A DNA stretch of 8,023 nt from an uncultured archaeon (GCA_902386085.1 CABMIA010000127.1:1-8023); one strand, 5' to 3'. Positions 1 to 6,090 are shown, numbered from the stretch's first letter. Notes: a model not told the origin generated them from the sequence alone. Numbers and translations are program-made.

Positions 1-1
1 A

Positions 2-1063
2 AAATCAATGCTGAACGCTGACAATTGTTCCTACTCAGGTATAAGCAAGGAGATGGGAAGGGTCTTCATACATTCAGATGACCCCGGCGCAGCAAAAAGC
101 GCAGCAAAAGTGTTTGGCGTAGTATCTGCAAGCCCGGTCTATACTTGCGAGCCGACCCTGGAATCGACCGCAGAACTCTGCGCCGAAGCAGCAGAGGCTA
201 TTATCATGGAAGGCCAGTCCTTTGCGATAAGGGCGCGGCGGGCAGGTAACCATGAATTTACATCGCGGGACATTGCAGTTGCGTGCGGGGATGCGGTATT
301 CCAGAAGATCAATAAAAATATCAGAGTCGATCTTGATAACCCGGATGTAGAGATCTTCGTGGAATTAAGGCAGAAAAAAGCGTATGTTTTCACAGAATCC
401 GTAAAGGGTGTCGGAGGCCTGCCTATGGGGACACAGGGAAAGATGGTGGCGCTGATCTCAGGCGGTATCGACTCGCCTGTTGCAGCCTGGCTGATGATGA
501 AACGGGGCTGCGAGATAGTGCCGCTGTACCTGAACAACGAGCCTTTTTCAGACGAAACAACCCGCGAGAGGGCGATGCAGTGCATAGATACACTCCAGAA
601 ATGGTCCCCGCAGAAAAAATTCACCATCTACGAAGCGCCGCACGGCGAGAATCTACTGGCTTTCCTGAACAACTGCGATAACAGGCTCAATTGTGTGCTG
701 TGCAGGAGGATGATGTACCGCATAGCTTCCGAAGTCCTGAAGCTTGAGGAAGCGCACGGGATTATCACGGGTTCATCGCTCGGCCAGGTCGCTTCGCAGA
801 CCTCGCTGAACATGCTTGCAGAGATGTACGGCATGGAATACCCGATCTATCATCCGCTCATCGGGCTTGATAAGCTTGAGATAACCGATATCGCAAGAAA
901 GATAGGCACATTTGAGCCTTCGACAAAACCGGCGACCTGTTGCATGGCCGTGCCGGAATATCCTTCCACTGCGGCGAAACCTGAAGAAGTGGTTGCTGCG
1001 GAGAAACTGATTGATGTGCCGCAGCTTGTGGAGGCAATGAAGAGGAATTTGAAGAAGTTCTGA
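2..1063 (+). CDS. thiI: tRNA 4-thiouridine synthase / sulfurtransferase ThiI (5' partial)
   Basis: ThiI adenylates U8 of tRNA and replaces its oxygen with sulfur to give 4-thiouridine; in many organisms it also supplies sulfur for thiamine thiazole synthesis. The frame is open to the window edge, and the first ATG (position 8) sits inside the ferredoxin-like N-terminal domain, so roughly 35-45 residues including the true start lie outside. Numbering from that ATG, the THUMP region covers about residues 10-125. The PP-loop SGGIDS at 151-156 is the ATP pyrophosphatase signature, and TGSSLGQVASQT around 255-270 is a family hallmark. CVLC at C229/C232 matches the CxxC that archaeal ThiI proteins use in place of the bacterial C-terminal rhodanese domain; C311/C312 are also cysteines. 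The protein ends without a rhodanese domain, as expected in archaea. It converges on the thioredoxin-like gene. Confidence 0.95.
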   Translation, partial: KSMLNADNCSYSGISKEMGRVFIHSDDPGAAKSAAKVFGVVSASPVYTCEPTLESTAELCAEAAEAIIMEGQSFAIRARRAGNHEFTSRDIAVACGDAVFQKINKNIRVDLDNPDVEIFVELRQKKAYVFTESVKGVGGLPMGTQGKMVALISGGIDSPVAAWLMMKRGCEIVPLYLNNEPFSDETTRERAMQCIDTLQKWSPQKKFTIYEAPHGENLLAFLNNCDNRLNCVLCRRMMYRIASEVLKLEEAHGIITGSSLGQVASQTSLNMLAEMYGMEYPIYHPLIGLDKLEITDIARKIGTFEPSTKPATCCMAVPEYPSTAAKPEEVVAAEKLIDVPQLVEAMKRNLKKF

Positions 1064-1079
1064 CGTTGAATCTTAACGA

Positions 1080-1098
1080 AACCGGATCTTTTTCGGTT
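1080..1098. terminator. possible weak bidirectional hairpin between convergent genes
   Basis: AACCG and CGGTT form a 5-bp inverted repeat around a 9-nt loop that is T-rich on the + strand. It lies 16 nt after the thiI stop codon and about 70 nt past the stop codon of the convergent thioredoxin-like gene. Further T-rich tracts follow at 1151-1166. The stem is short, so this is only a candidate. Confidence 0.25.
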
Positions 1099-1167
1099 GT
1101 CATAAAACCCGTTCCTTCACATTCCAGAAACAAATCGTACCTTGCCTCCACAGTCTCTCTTCTTTTG

Positions 1168-1641
1168 TTAGTATCTCTTTTTCACAATTAACAGCAAAAC
1201 GAACACCAATACAGTAACCATCACCTCAAACCCCGCCGTCTCCTTCGGCAACTTCCCGCGGGCCTGCTTTATCTCATTCACCATATCCTCAGGTCCCAGG
1301 TAGCCGACATACCTCGATATCTCCCTGCCTTCCGGATCCAGGATTATGACCGTGGGGTAATAAGCAATTCCGTACTTGCTCTCGATATCGATCCTCTTCT
1401 GCGTATCGACCTTTATCGCAACAAAATCCGACAACTCCCTGACAACGCGCGGGTCAGGATAAGTTCCCTCTTCCATGGCGATGCACGGACCGCACCAGTC
1501 GGCATAGAAATCAAGGAACATGGGCTTATTCTGTGTGCCTGCGGCGAGGATGCCCTCCTCGTAGGTGTACCAGCGGGTGGATTCTACTCCGGCAGCAGCG
1601 GCGGCAACTGAAACAAGCAAGAGTAGCCGGATAAGTTTCAT
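1168..1641 (-). CDS. Exported, membrane-anchored thioredoxin-like protein
   Basis: This 157-residue protein is probably a thiol-disulfide oxidoreductase acting outside the cytoplasmic membrane. Residues 1-19 look like a signal peptide (K2 and R5, then a run of Leu/Val/Ala). A thioredoxin fold follows: the active site WCGPC at 49-53, preceded by FLDFYAD, and the cis-proline P96 in YYPTVI. The domain ends near residue 128. A short linker leads to TAGFE (135-139), a hydrophobic helix at about 140-153 and the basic end KKRY. That tail resembles the PGF-CTERM archaeosortase signal with Ala in place of Pro; a plain C-terminal membrane anchor is the alternative. It is the last of three minus-strand genes, 48 nt after the membrane protein gene, with a TATA-like box of its own in the gap. 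The partner substrate cannot be told. Confidence 0.85.
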   Translation of the reverse strand: MKLIRLLLLVSVAAAAAGVESTRWYTYEEGILAAGTQNKPMFLDFYADWCGPCIAMEEGTYPDPRVVRELSDFVAIKVDTQKRIDIESKYGIAYYPTVIILDPEGREISRYVGYLGPEDMVNEIKQARGKLPKETAGFEVMVTVLVFVLLLIVKKRY

Positions 1642-1660
1642 CGTAGCAGAATTTGATTTT

Positions 1661-1670
1661 GAGTATAAAT
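1661..1670 (-). promoter_or_regulatory. TATA-like box for the thioredoxin-like gene
   Basis: On the minus strand the sequence reads ATTTATACTC, centred about 25 nt ahead of the ATG ending at 1641. No Shine-Dalgarno precedes that ATG. The spacing fits an archaeal TATA box and a leaderless transcript, and would let the gene be expressed apart from the two genes upstream. Confidence 0.45.
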
Positions 1671-1689
1671 CATATTCGAAATCTATCGC

Positions 1690-2001
1690 TTACTTCCTGA
1701 CCTTTGTCTCCCCGAGCAACCTCTTAATCAGAGGCGCATCCCCGAACACGTCCTCCCGTTTCCCTTTCCCATTGATATAAACTGCAACGAACACAATTGT
1801 CATGCCAATAGAAGGATTTTCCGGACTCGCAGCGGTTACGCCCATGCCGATCAGCGCCAGGGTGCCTGCGATCATACCTTTCAGCGCACCTTTCCTGTAT
1901 GATTCAATCTTCGTGCGGTGGAAGATGCGGATATCCCTCAATGTCAGGTAAATGATCACGAAAAAACCGAACGCTGCGATATAAACGTACACTGATGCCA
2001 T
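1690..2001 (-). CDS. Small membrane protein of unknown function, coupled to HARP
   Basis: I do not recognise the family of this 103-residue protein. Three hydrophobic segments are visible: about residues 4-22, 38-57 and 63-77. The loop between the first two is basic (RDIRIFHRTKIESYRKG) and the tail at 78-103 is charged, with KGKRED and KRLLGETKVRK. By the positive-inside rule these Arg/Lys-rich parts are probably cytoplasmic. No metal-binding or catalytic motif is evident. The ATG lies only 2 nt after the stop codon of the HARP gene and has no clear Shine-Dalgarno of its own, so it is probably translated by reinitiation on the same mRNA. That suggests co-expression with HARP but does not show a shared function. 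Confidence 0.7.
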   Translation of the reverse strand: MASVYVYIAAFGFFVIIYLTLRDIRIFHRTKIESYRKGALKGMIAGTLALIGMGVTAASPENPSIGMTIVFVAVYINGKGKREDVFGDAPLIKRLLGETKVRK

Positions 2002-2003
2002 AT

Positions 2004-2699
2004 CTAAACCATGCTTGCTACTTTCTCAGGCTTTGTACGCTTCAGGTATTCTTTTATCATTGCAGGGAAGGATTTTGCATTCACGAAACGCAGACCAAGC
2101 TGCTCGGCCCATTTCTGTATGCCGACATCGCTTGCAACAACGGCGGCGTCAAGCTCTTTTGCAAGCAGGAGCACATCAATATCAGGCGCGCTGTCAAGAA
2201 TACCGTATCGCAGCGCGTTCCTGTATTTATCCCTGAATTTGCTTACTATCCCGCCTATGACATTACGCTGGATCTCAGGCTCGATCTCATGTTTTGTTTT
2301 TGCTTTCGTTGTCCGGAAAAGGCACTCTGTAGCACCTTCCCATATCGCTTCTTCGGCAACGTCCATCCCTTTATTGATCCTGCCCCGCATGAAATCCACA
2401 TAATCATAGAATATTTTTGAGGGGATTTTCACATCGTACCTGTCAGGGGTTTTTTTCACGAGCCATGTGTCTATCTTTGCAAGGGTTTCTTCCCCGCAGC
2501 CATTGTTCTTCGCAAAATCCCGCAGCTCATTATACACCGAAGGAAAGGGGATGTAACAGCTTATCCCGAGATGCAATCTCGCATCTGCTATTATATCAAG
2601 GATGCCGCCCATGGCAACGCAGAGAGTGCCGCCTTCAATTTCTCTTGTCTGTGTATCTGTCAGGGCGCTGGTATCCAGAACGAATCGCTGGCGAATCAT
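2004..2699 (-). CDS. HARP-type RNA-free ribonuclease P (PIN domain; often annotated 'RNA ligase partner protein')
   Basis: HARP proteins are minimal protein-only RNase P enzymes that remove the 5' leader of precursor tRNA; the family was defined from the Aquifex enzyme and occurs in many Euryarchaeota. The 231-residue product matches the family length. It opens with [13 protein letters not shown], giving the first PIN aspartate D9. Near the C terminus, [24 protein letters not shown] supplies D169, D173 and D191, whose spacing (4 then 18) fits the acidic metal-binding set I recall for Aquifex HARP. The middle (about 85-165) is helical and charged, where the family carries its tRNA-binding and oligomerisation helices. 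I chose the ATG ending at 2699: the frame stays open 40 codons further upstream, but that stretch is AT-rich, unlike the family and lies in the promoter region. There is no Shine-Dalgarno, so translation is probably leaderless. No RNA ligase gene is adjacent. Confidence 0.88.
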   Translation of the reverse strand: MIRQRFVLDTSALTDTQTREIEGGTLCVAMGGILDIIADARLHLGISCYIPFPSVYNELRDFAKNNGCGEETLAKIDTWLVKKTPDRYDVKIPSKIFYDYVDFMRGRINKGMDVAEEAIWEGATECLFRTTKAKTKHEIEPEIQRNVIGGIVSKFRDKYRNALRYGILDSAPDIDVLLLAKELDAAVVASDVGIQKWAEQLGLRFVNAKSFPAMIKEYLKRTKPEKVASMV

Positions 2700-2768
2700 G
2701 TGGATTATTATTATCTTTATCGAGTTAAGAAACTTTCTGTTATGGTTCGGTACTGGTTTTAGTATGGA

Positions 2769-2781
2769 AAACATTTTAAGG
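2769..2781 (+). promoter_or_regulatory. TATA-like box for the YHS-FrhB gene in a divergent promoter region
   Basis: The 104-bp region 2700-2803 separates two divergent genes and must hold promoters for both. For the + gene, AACATTTTAAGG centred near 2776 lies about 28 nt before the ATG at 2804, which has no Shine-Dalgarno; this fits a leaderless transcript. For HARP the box is less clear; candidates on the minus strand are TTTCTTAA around 2725-2732 and ATAAAGATAA around 2711-2720. Confidence 0.4.
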
Positions 2782-2803
2782 TTATGGAATTGATTAACAT
2801 CCA

Positions 2804-3973
2804 ATGCCCATCGACCCAATCTGCAAAAAACCTGTTGATGAAAATACAGGGTTCAAGTCCGTTTACAAGAACAAAGAATATTATTTTTGCTCGGAGAACT
2901 GCAAAAAAAAATTCGATGAGCTTGATAAAAGCGTGATCAGGGTCAGAAGATCCTTAAAGGATAAAGAAAAGATATCATTTGGCAAGCTGAAACGTGAGAT
3001 CATCGACCCCGGAATATGTACCCTCTGTGGAGCATGCGTGGCAAGCTGCGAGGTATTATCCGTTGTGGGAGGAAAACCCACACTTAAAGGACCTTGCACC
3101 GCATGTGGGGTATGCTACAACCAGTGTCCCCGAACCATAACAACCGAATCCAGCCTCATAGGGAACGTGCGTGATGTTTTTACCGCAAAGAGCATCCTTC
3201 CCGGAGTGAAAGGCCAGGACGGCGGGGTTGTGACTTCCATGCTTCTGTACGGGCTTGAAGAGGGATTGATAGACAGTGCGGTCGTGACTGTAAAAAGTGA
3301 GGAAGAGCCGTGGAAGCCCGCCCCGATAGTGGCGCAGACAGAGGAAGACATACTGCGTTCCGCCGGCTCCATATATGTCCATTCCCTGACGATGGAAACA
3401 CTGATGAGCGCCATAAAAAGGGGCTCACGTTCCATTGGCTTTGTGGGGCCGTCATGCAACATCGATGCAGTGTATAAAATGCAGAACTCTCCTTATGGGT
3501 TGTTGCACATGTTCATGCGTGCGAATATATTGAAATTGGGACTTTTTTGTATGGACACGTTTGACTATGAAGGCCTGAAAAAGTTCCTTGGAGATAAAGG
3601 GCTACCGATCTCAACTGTACAGGAAATGAAGATCAGGAAAGGGAAATTCTGGATCAAAGCCGGATCAGAACATGTATTTCCCCTGAGCGACATGGACACA
3701 TTCCGAAGCGGTTCATGCATGGTCTGTACCGACCTGACCGCAGAGAGGGCAGACCTTTCTTTCGGAGGCGTGGGGTCAAAAGAAGGATATACCACGGTAC
3801 TTGCACGCACCGGCCTCGGTCTTGAGCTTTTCCAGGATGCAGCGGACAGAGGGTATATAAAGATCGAGCCTCTTGAAAGGCAGGGGCTTGAGAGTGTATT
3901 GCGACAGGCAAAAGCCAAGAAAGTGCAGATGTACATGATAAAGAAGAGGATTGAAACGGTGAAAGGTATTTGA
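2804..3973 (+). CDS. YHS domain - two [4Fe-4S] - FrhB/FdhB-family F420-linked flavoprotein fusion
   Basis: The 389-residue protein has three modules. Residues 1-40 form a YHS/TRASH-type metal-binding domain: DPICKKPV with C7, then [12 protein letters not shown] with C29 and C33. Residues 66-112 carry two ferredoxin-type [4Fe-4S] motifs: C72/C75/C78/C82 and C98/C101/C104/C108, the second followed by Pro. From about 115 to the end is the FrhB/FdhB beta-subunit region, with [11 protein letters not shown] at 137-147, [25 protein letters not shown] and [20 protein letters not shown]. Members of this family bind FAD and exchange hydride with coenzyme F420 (hydrogenase FrhB, formate dehydrogenase FdhB, F420-dependent sulfite and glutamate systems). 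The protein is therefore probably a cytoplasmic F420:iron-sulfur oxidoreductase; its partner and substrate are not evident. No hydrogenase, formate dehydrogenase or heterodisulfide reductase subunit is adjacent. The first ATG fits because the YHS motif begins at once. Confidence 0.88.
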   Translation: MPIDPICKKPVDENTGFKSVYKNKEYYFCSENCKKKFDELDKSVIRVRRSLKDKEKISFGKLKREIIDPGICTLCGACVASCEVLSVVGGKPTLKGPCTACGVCYNQCPRTITTESSLIGNVRDVFTAKSILPGVKGQDGGVVTSMLLYGLEEGLIDSAVVTVKSEEEPWKPAPIVAQTEEDILRSAGSIYVHSLTMETLMSAIKRGSRSIGFVGPSCNIDAVYKMQNSPYGLLHMFMRANILKLGLFCMDTFDYEGLKKFLGDKGLPISTVQEMKIRKGKFWIKAGSEHVFPLSDMDTFRSGSCMVCTDLTAERADLSFGGVGSKEGYTTVLARTGLGLELFQDAADRGYIKIEPLERQGLESVLRQAKAKKVQMYMIKKRIETVKGI

Positions 3974-4009
3974 ATAAATGGAAGTATTGTGAAGCCAAAC
4001 AAAATCATT

Positions 4010-4014
4010 GGAGG
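4010..4014 (+). promoter_or_regulatory. Shine-Dalgarno GGAGG that sets the start of the small basic protein
   Basis: GGAGG lies 11 nt before the ATG at 4026. An in-frame ATG at 4008 would place the ribosome site inside the coding region, so 4026 is preferred. Confidence 0.6.
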
Positions 4015-4025
4015 AAATAAATCAC

Positions 4026-4202
4026 ATGGGAAAGACAGGCACAACAAAATGGGGCAGGATAAAGCACAGGAAAGGACAGATAATACTGGTGCCGGAATCC
4101 GAACTCACGCACAAGCGCCCGGGCCCCAATCAGCGTTACACTTCTTCAGGCGCTAAGCGGCGGAAGATAGCGCGCTCGCCCAAGGCTGTTGTTAAGGCGT
4201 AA
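4026..4202 (+). CDS. Small highly basic protein, DUF5350-like
   Basis: The product has 58 residues, of which 9 are Lys and 7 Arg against only 2 acidic residues, so it must be strongly cationic. It begins MGKTGTTKWGRIKHRKGQ, has a central segment HKRPGPNQRYTSSGAKRRKIAR and ends in SPKAVVKA. I believe it belongs to the archaeal family DUF5350, of unknown function; this rests on recall rather than a search. The charge and size suggest nucleic-acid or ribosome binding, which is inference. No zinc-binding cysteines are present. The gene follows the FrhB-like gene by 52 nt with its own Shine-Dalgarno and is closed by a strong hairpin terminator, so it could be read through from upstream or transcribed alone. 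Confidence 0.8.
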   Translation: MGKTGTTKWGRIKHRKGQIILVPESELTHKRPGPNQRYTSSGAKRRKIARSPKAVVKA

Positions 4203-4237
4203 TTTTTTTAAATAGCTGCCTCTAAGGCAGTTATTTT
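4203..4237 (+). terminator. T-tract plus hairpin terminator after the small basic protein
   Basis: Seven T residues (4203-4209) directly follow the stop codon. A 9-bp inverted repeat comes next: ATAGCTGCC (4212-4220), loop TCTAA, GGCAGTTAT (4226-4234), with one G-U pair, then more T. Archaea terminate mainly on T-tracts, so the first run may act alone; the hairpin may also protect the mRNA 3' end. Confidence 0.65.
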
Positions 4238-4239
4238 AT
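4231..4239 (+). promoter_or_regulatory. TATA-like box for the PAP2 gene, overlapping the terminator hairpin
   Basis: TTATTTTAT is centred about 31 nt before the ATG at 4266, which has no Shine-Dalgarno ahead of it. It shares bases with the 3' arm of the hairpin that ends the preceding gene. Confidence 0.38.
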
Positions 4240-4265
4240 GTTTTGGTTCTATGGTTGCCTGAAAC

Positions 4266-5144
4266 ATGACGATAGGGCCGGTACAATTCCTCTTCAATGA
4301 AAATATCAACATATATTTTCAGAGTATCGGAAACCCTTTCATAGATTTCCTGTTTTTAGCTATAACGACACTAATCAGCGAGCCAGGGTTCATGCTGCTC
4401 GCATCGCTTCTTTTCTGGTGTTTTGATAAAAAGACAGGGATACGACTGGTTTACGTCACGCTGTTTTGCGCTTTCGCAGCAATTTTTATAAAATCGCTCT
4501 TCGGGTTGCCAAGACCGCCTGAATACCTCCATAAAATATACGAAAACGGATTCGGTTTCCCAAGCGGGCATGCGCTCGCTTCTTCCGGTTTCTGGGGTTA
4601 CCTGGGGGGAAGGGTTAAAAATAAGCGGGTCATCGCTGCCGGTGCTGTTGCGATCATAGCAGTTTCGCTGTCCAGGGTTTACCTGGGCGTACATTATGCT
4701 GGCGACGTTGTGGGCGGGATTTTAATCGGCCTTCTGATCGCATTTGTCCTGCTTAAAGCAGATTCCTGTTTAACTGACAAATTCAACAGGCTCGATCCCA
4801 GGTTAAAATACGCCGTCGCGATCATTCTTCCAGGAATACTGGCGGTGACATCGTTTTTCCAGAAAGACCTTTTAAAAGAACGGATTGAAATCGTGGTCGT
4901 GATGGCAAGCGTGGGAGTAGGTTATCTCCTGGAGGAGGATCGTATCAGGTTCAAAGACGCCAGGAATAACAGGCAGAGGCTCACAAGAGCTTTTGCGGGG
5001 GTGATCGTCCTGGGAGGGGTTTACCTGTTTTCAAGCTTTGCTTTCCCGGATTTTATTTTTTTCAATTATGCAGTGCTGGGATTGACTTCCACTTTTATAG
5101 TTCCCATGCTATTTGCCAGGATTGAAGCCGCGCCAAACATTTGA
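4266..5144 (+). CDS. PAP2-family membrane phosphatase with C-terminal membrane extension
   Basis: PAP2 enzymes remove phosphate from lipid phosphates or diphosphates, such as polyprenyl diphosphate or phosphatidic-acid-type lipids, in the membrane. All three signature motifs are intact in this 292-residue protein: K76 to R83-P84 (KX6RP), P99-S100-G101-H102, and S136-R137 to H143 and D147 (SRX5HX3D). H102 and H143 are the expected catalytic histidines. Hydrophobic segments occur at about 25-37, 41-53, 59-79, 121-136 and 148-163. Beyond the catalytic core lies a region with about four more hydrophobic stretches (182-198, 207-222, 244-262, 266-286), separated by the basic loop LEEDRIRFKDARNNRQR. 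In archaea a role in recycling the dolichyl-phosphate glycan carrier or in lipid synthesis is plausible, but the substrate is not shown. It is probably transcribed alone. Confidence 0.92.
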   Translation: MTIGPVQFLFNENINIYFQSIGNPFIDFLFLAITTLISEPGFMLLASLLFWCFDKKTGIRLVYVTLFCAFAAIFIKSLFGLPRPPEYLHKIYENGFGFPSGHALASSGFWGYLGGRVKNKRVIAAGAVAIIAVSLSRVYLGVHYAGDVVGGILIGLLIAFVLLKADSCLTDKFNRLDPRLKYAVAIILPGILAVTSFFQKDLLKERIEIVVVMASVGVGYLLEEDRIRFKDARNNRQRLTRAFAGVIVLGGVYLFSSFAFPDFIFFNYAVLGLTSTFIVPMLFARIEAAPNI

Positions 5145-5162
5145 AAAATTTATTTTAATTGC

Positions 5163-5177
5163 CCGAAGCTTTATATC
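5163..5177 (+). promoter_or_regulatory. TATA box with BRE-like purines for the 97-residue protein gene
   Basis: CGAAG followed by CTTTATATC is the clearest archaeal promoter in the window. The TATA core at 5170-5176 is about 35 nt before the ATG at 5208, predicting a start near 5199 and a leader of about 9 nt. Confidence 0.6.
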
Positions 5178-5207
5178 CTGGCAAACAAACCATAGTTTTA
5201 GATAACA

Positions 5208-5501
5208 ATGGTGAGTGCAAAGAAAAGGCTTGAATCCATAGAACGCGATGTGCTGCCCTCCATGTTCGTGGGTGTGATCAACAAGGACGACGCATGGTTT
5301 GAGCATACATTAAATGAGTCACTTCCAGCACTTGAAACCCGCGCGCTGCGTCTTGCAGAGGAGGCAAGAAAGTCGGGGGAATGCGGCGAAAAAGAGGCGC
5401 TGTGCGATGAGGAGCGAATCAGGTCTTTGTTCAGGGAGACCCGCTCAAAACTTGAAAATGAGCATCTGATAAGGGAAGCGCGGACGAGGTTCCATCATTG
5501 A
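5208..5501 (+). CDS. Small soluble protein of unknown function
   Basis: This 97-residue protein belongs to no family I recognise. It is rich in Glu, Arg and Lys, has no hydrophobic segment and looks almost wholly alpha-helical, with a long charged helix likely at about 36-56 and another at 67-93. Two cysteines, C59 and C66, sit in the turn between them (SGECGEKEALC) and could form a disulfide or share a ligand; this is speculation. The segment PSMFVGVINKDDAWFEHTLNESLP at 17-40 is the least charged part. The gene has a clear TATA box and ATG, codon use like its neighbours, and stands alone between PAP2 and the convergent toxin-antitoxin pair, so I take it as real. Confidence 0.7.
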   Translation: MVSAKKRLESIERDVLPSMFVGVINKDDAWFEHTLNESLPALETRALRLAEEARKSGECGEKEALCDEERIRSLFRETRSKLENEHLIREARTRFHH

Positions 5502-5553
5502 AATGAGACTGTTTCAACATATTGGTGGTAATGATGATATGGCAATCTGCCTT

Positions 5554-5573
5554 TCTTTTCCTTTATGAAAAGA
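5554..5573. terminator. Weak AT-rich hairpin between convergent genes
   Basis: TCTTTTC and GAAAAGA form a 7-bp inverted repeat with a 6-nt loop, midway between the 97-residue gene and the 3' end of the toxin gene. It could end transcription from either side. Otherwise I see nothing in 5502-5612. Confidence 0.3.
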
Positions 5574-5612
5574 GTTGAGTGAGTACCGAAGTATCGAAGG
5601 ATATTTTATCTG

Positions 5613-5882
5613 CTACAAACGGTATGTTTTTTCACTTCTTTTATCGATTTTTATAACGTTAATCTCCTTCTTATCCCAATCAATTCTATAAACAATCCTG
5701 TCTCTTGAGATTCTCAGGCGGTAGATGTCCTCCACACCTTCAACCTTTTTAATGTCATACTCTTTTATCGGTAGCGGGGAAGTTTTCAATGTGAGAAGTG
5801 CTCCCTTTGCTTTCCCTGCTATTCGCTTATCAAGATCCTTTAAGGCCTTTAGGGCAGTATTGCTCAGATAAATTTCAAACAT
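5613..5882 (-). CDS. RelE/ParE-superfamily toxin
   Basis: The 89-residue product matches the usual size of RelE/ParE toxins, which either cut mRNA on the ribosome (RelE type) or poison DNA gyrase (ParE type). It starts MFEIYLSNTALKALKDLDK, a strand then helix as in the family. A second helix follows (about 19-33), then the beta-sheet core with YRLRISRDRIVYRID at 54-68 and VIKIDKRSEKTYR at 76-88. R55, R57, R60, R62, R82 and Y87 are candidates for RNA contact and catalysis, which favours the RelE side. The ATG lies inside the end of the antitoxin gene (8-nt overlap), so the two are translationally coupled. The module is AT-richer than its neighbours, in line with horizontal acquisition. Confidence 0.87.
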   Translation of the reverse strand: MFEIYLSNTALKALKDLDKRIAGKAKGALLTLKTSPLPIKEYDIKKVEGVEDIYRLRISRDRIVYRIDWDKKEINVIKIDKRSEKTYRL

Positions 5883-6078
5883 TCAATTCGGCAAGAGCAT
5901 CAGCAAATCTGACCCTTTCTCCACGCCTCATCCTTGCATCTATTTCGAGAATCTCTACCATCTCCTCATCGCTGACCTTCTCTTCAGGAATAAGGGCGGT
6001 TCTTATCAACTCAACTTCATGTCTAAGCCTTTTTATTTCTGTGTATATGGAATTTAAAGAAGCCTGGGCTTGTGCCAA
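5875..6078 (-). CDS. Antitoxin of the RelE/ParE-type pair (TTG start)
   Basis: The 67-residue partner lies directly upstream of the toxin, the standard order. It is acidic. Residues 8-30 form a likely amphipathic or coiled-coil helix (SIYTEIKRLRHEVELIRTAL) that may serve dimerisation. The C-terminal part (36-66) would wrap the toxin, with DEEMVEILEIDARMRRGERV. No ribbon-helix-helix or other DNA-binding fold is obvious, so autoregulation is uncertain. There is no ATG in a suitable place: the first Met is at residue 40. A GGAGG Shine-Dalgarno 7 nt before a TTG at 6078 fixes the start. The antitoxin family is not one I can name. Confidence 0.8.
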   Translation of the reverse strand: MAQAQASLNSIYTEIKRLRHEVELIRTALIPEEKVSDEEMVEILEIDARMRRGERVRFADALAELNV

Positions 6079-6084
6079 TGAGAG

Positions 6085-6090
6085 TCCTCC
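6085..6090 (-). promoter_or_regulatory. Shine-Dalgarno GGAGGA fixing the TTG start of the antitoxin
   Basis: On the minus strand GGAGGA ends 6 nt before TTG at 6078. The frame upstream has no ATG or GTG before a stop codon, so this site decides the start. TATA-like sequences on the same strand lie at 6099-6107 (ATAAATATA) and 6119-6129 (TAGATTTAAGC); the second would leave the Shine-Dalgarno inside the transcript and fits better. Confidence 0.6.

Noticed and set aside
858..1151. 97-codon minus-strand frame after the thioredoxin-like gene
   Set aside because: Two thirds of it lies antisense to conserved thiI codons, it needs a GTG start, and its sequence shows no family features.
1565..2420. 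Several + strand frames opposite the thioredoxin-like, membrane protein and HARP genes
   Set aside because: They are shadows of well-supported minus-strand genes, with compositions typical of antisense frames.
2700..2803. Repeated TTATGG words in the divergent region as an operator
   Set aside because: The copies are short, unevenly spaced and not in an inverted arrangement, so chance explains them.
2700..2819. 40-residue N-terminal extension of the HARP protein
   Set aside because: The extension is AT-rich, unlike the HARP N terminus (which begins just before RFVLDTSAL), and covers the divergent promoters and the first codons of the next gene.
4008..4025. Six-codon N-terminal extension of the small basic protein
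   Set aside because: It would put the GGAGG Shine-Dalgarno inside the coding region; the ATG at 4026 is well spaced from it.
5503..5568. 21-codon ORF after the 97-residue protein gene
   Set aside because: It has no Shine-Dalgarno or promoter of its own, overlaps the possible terminator hairpin and resembles nothing known.
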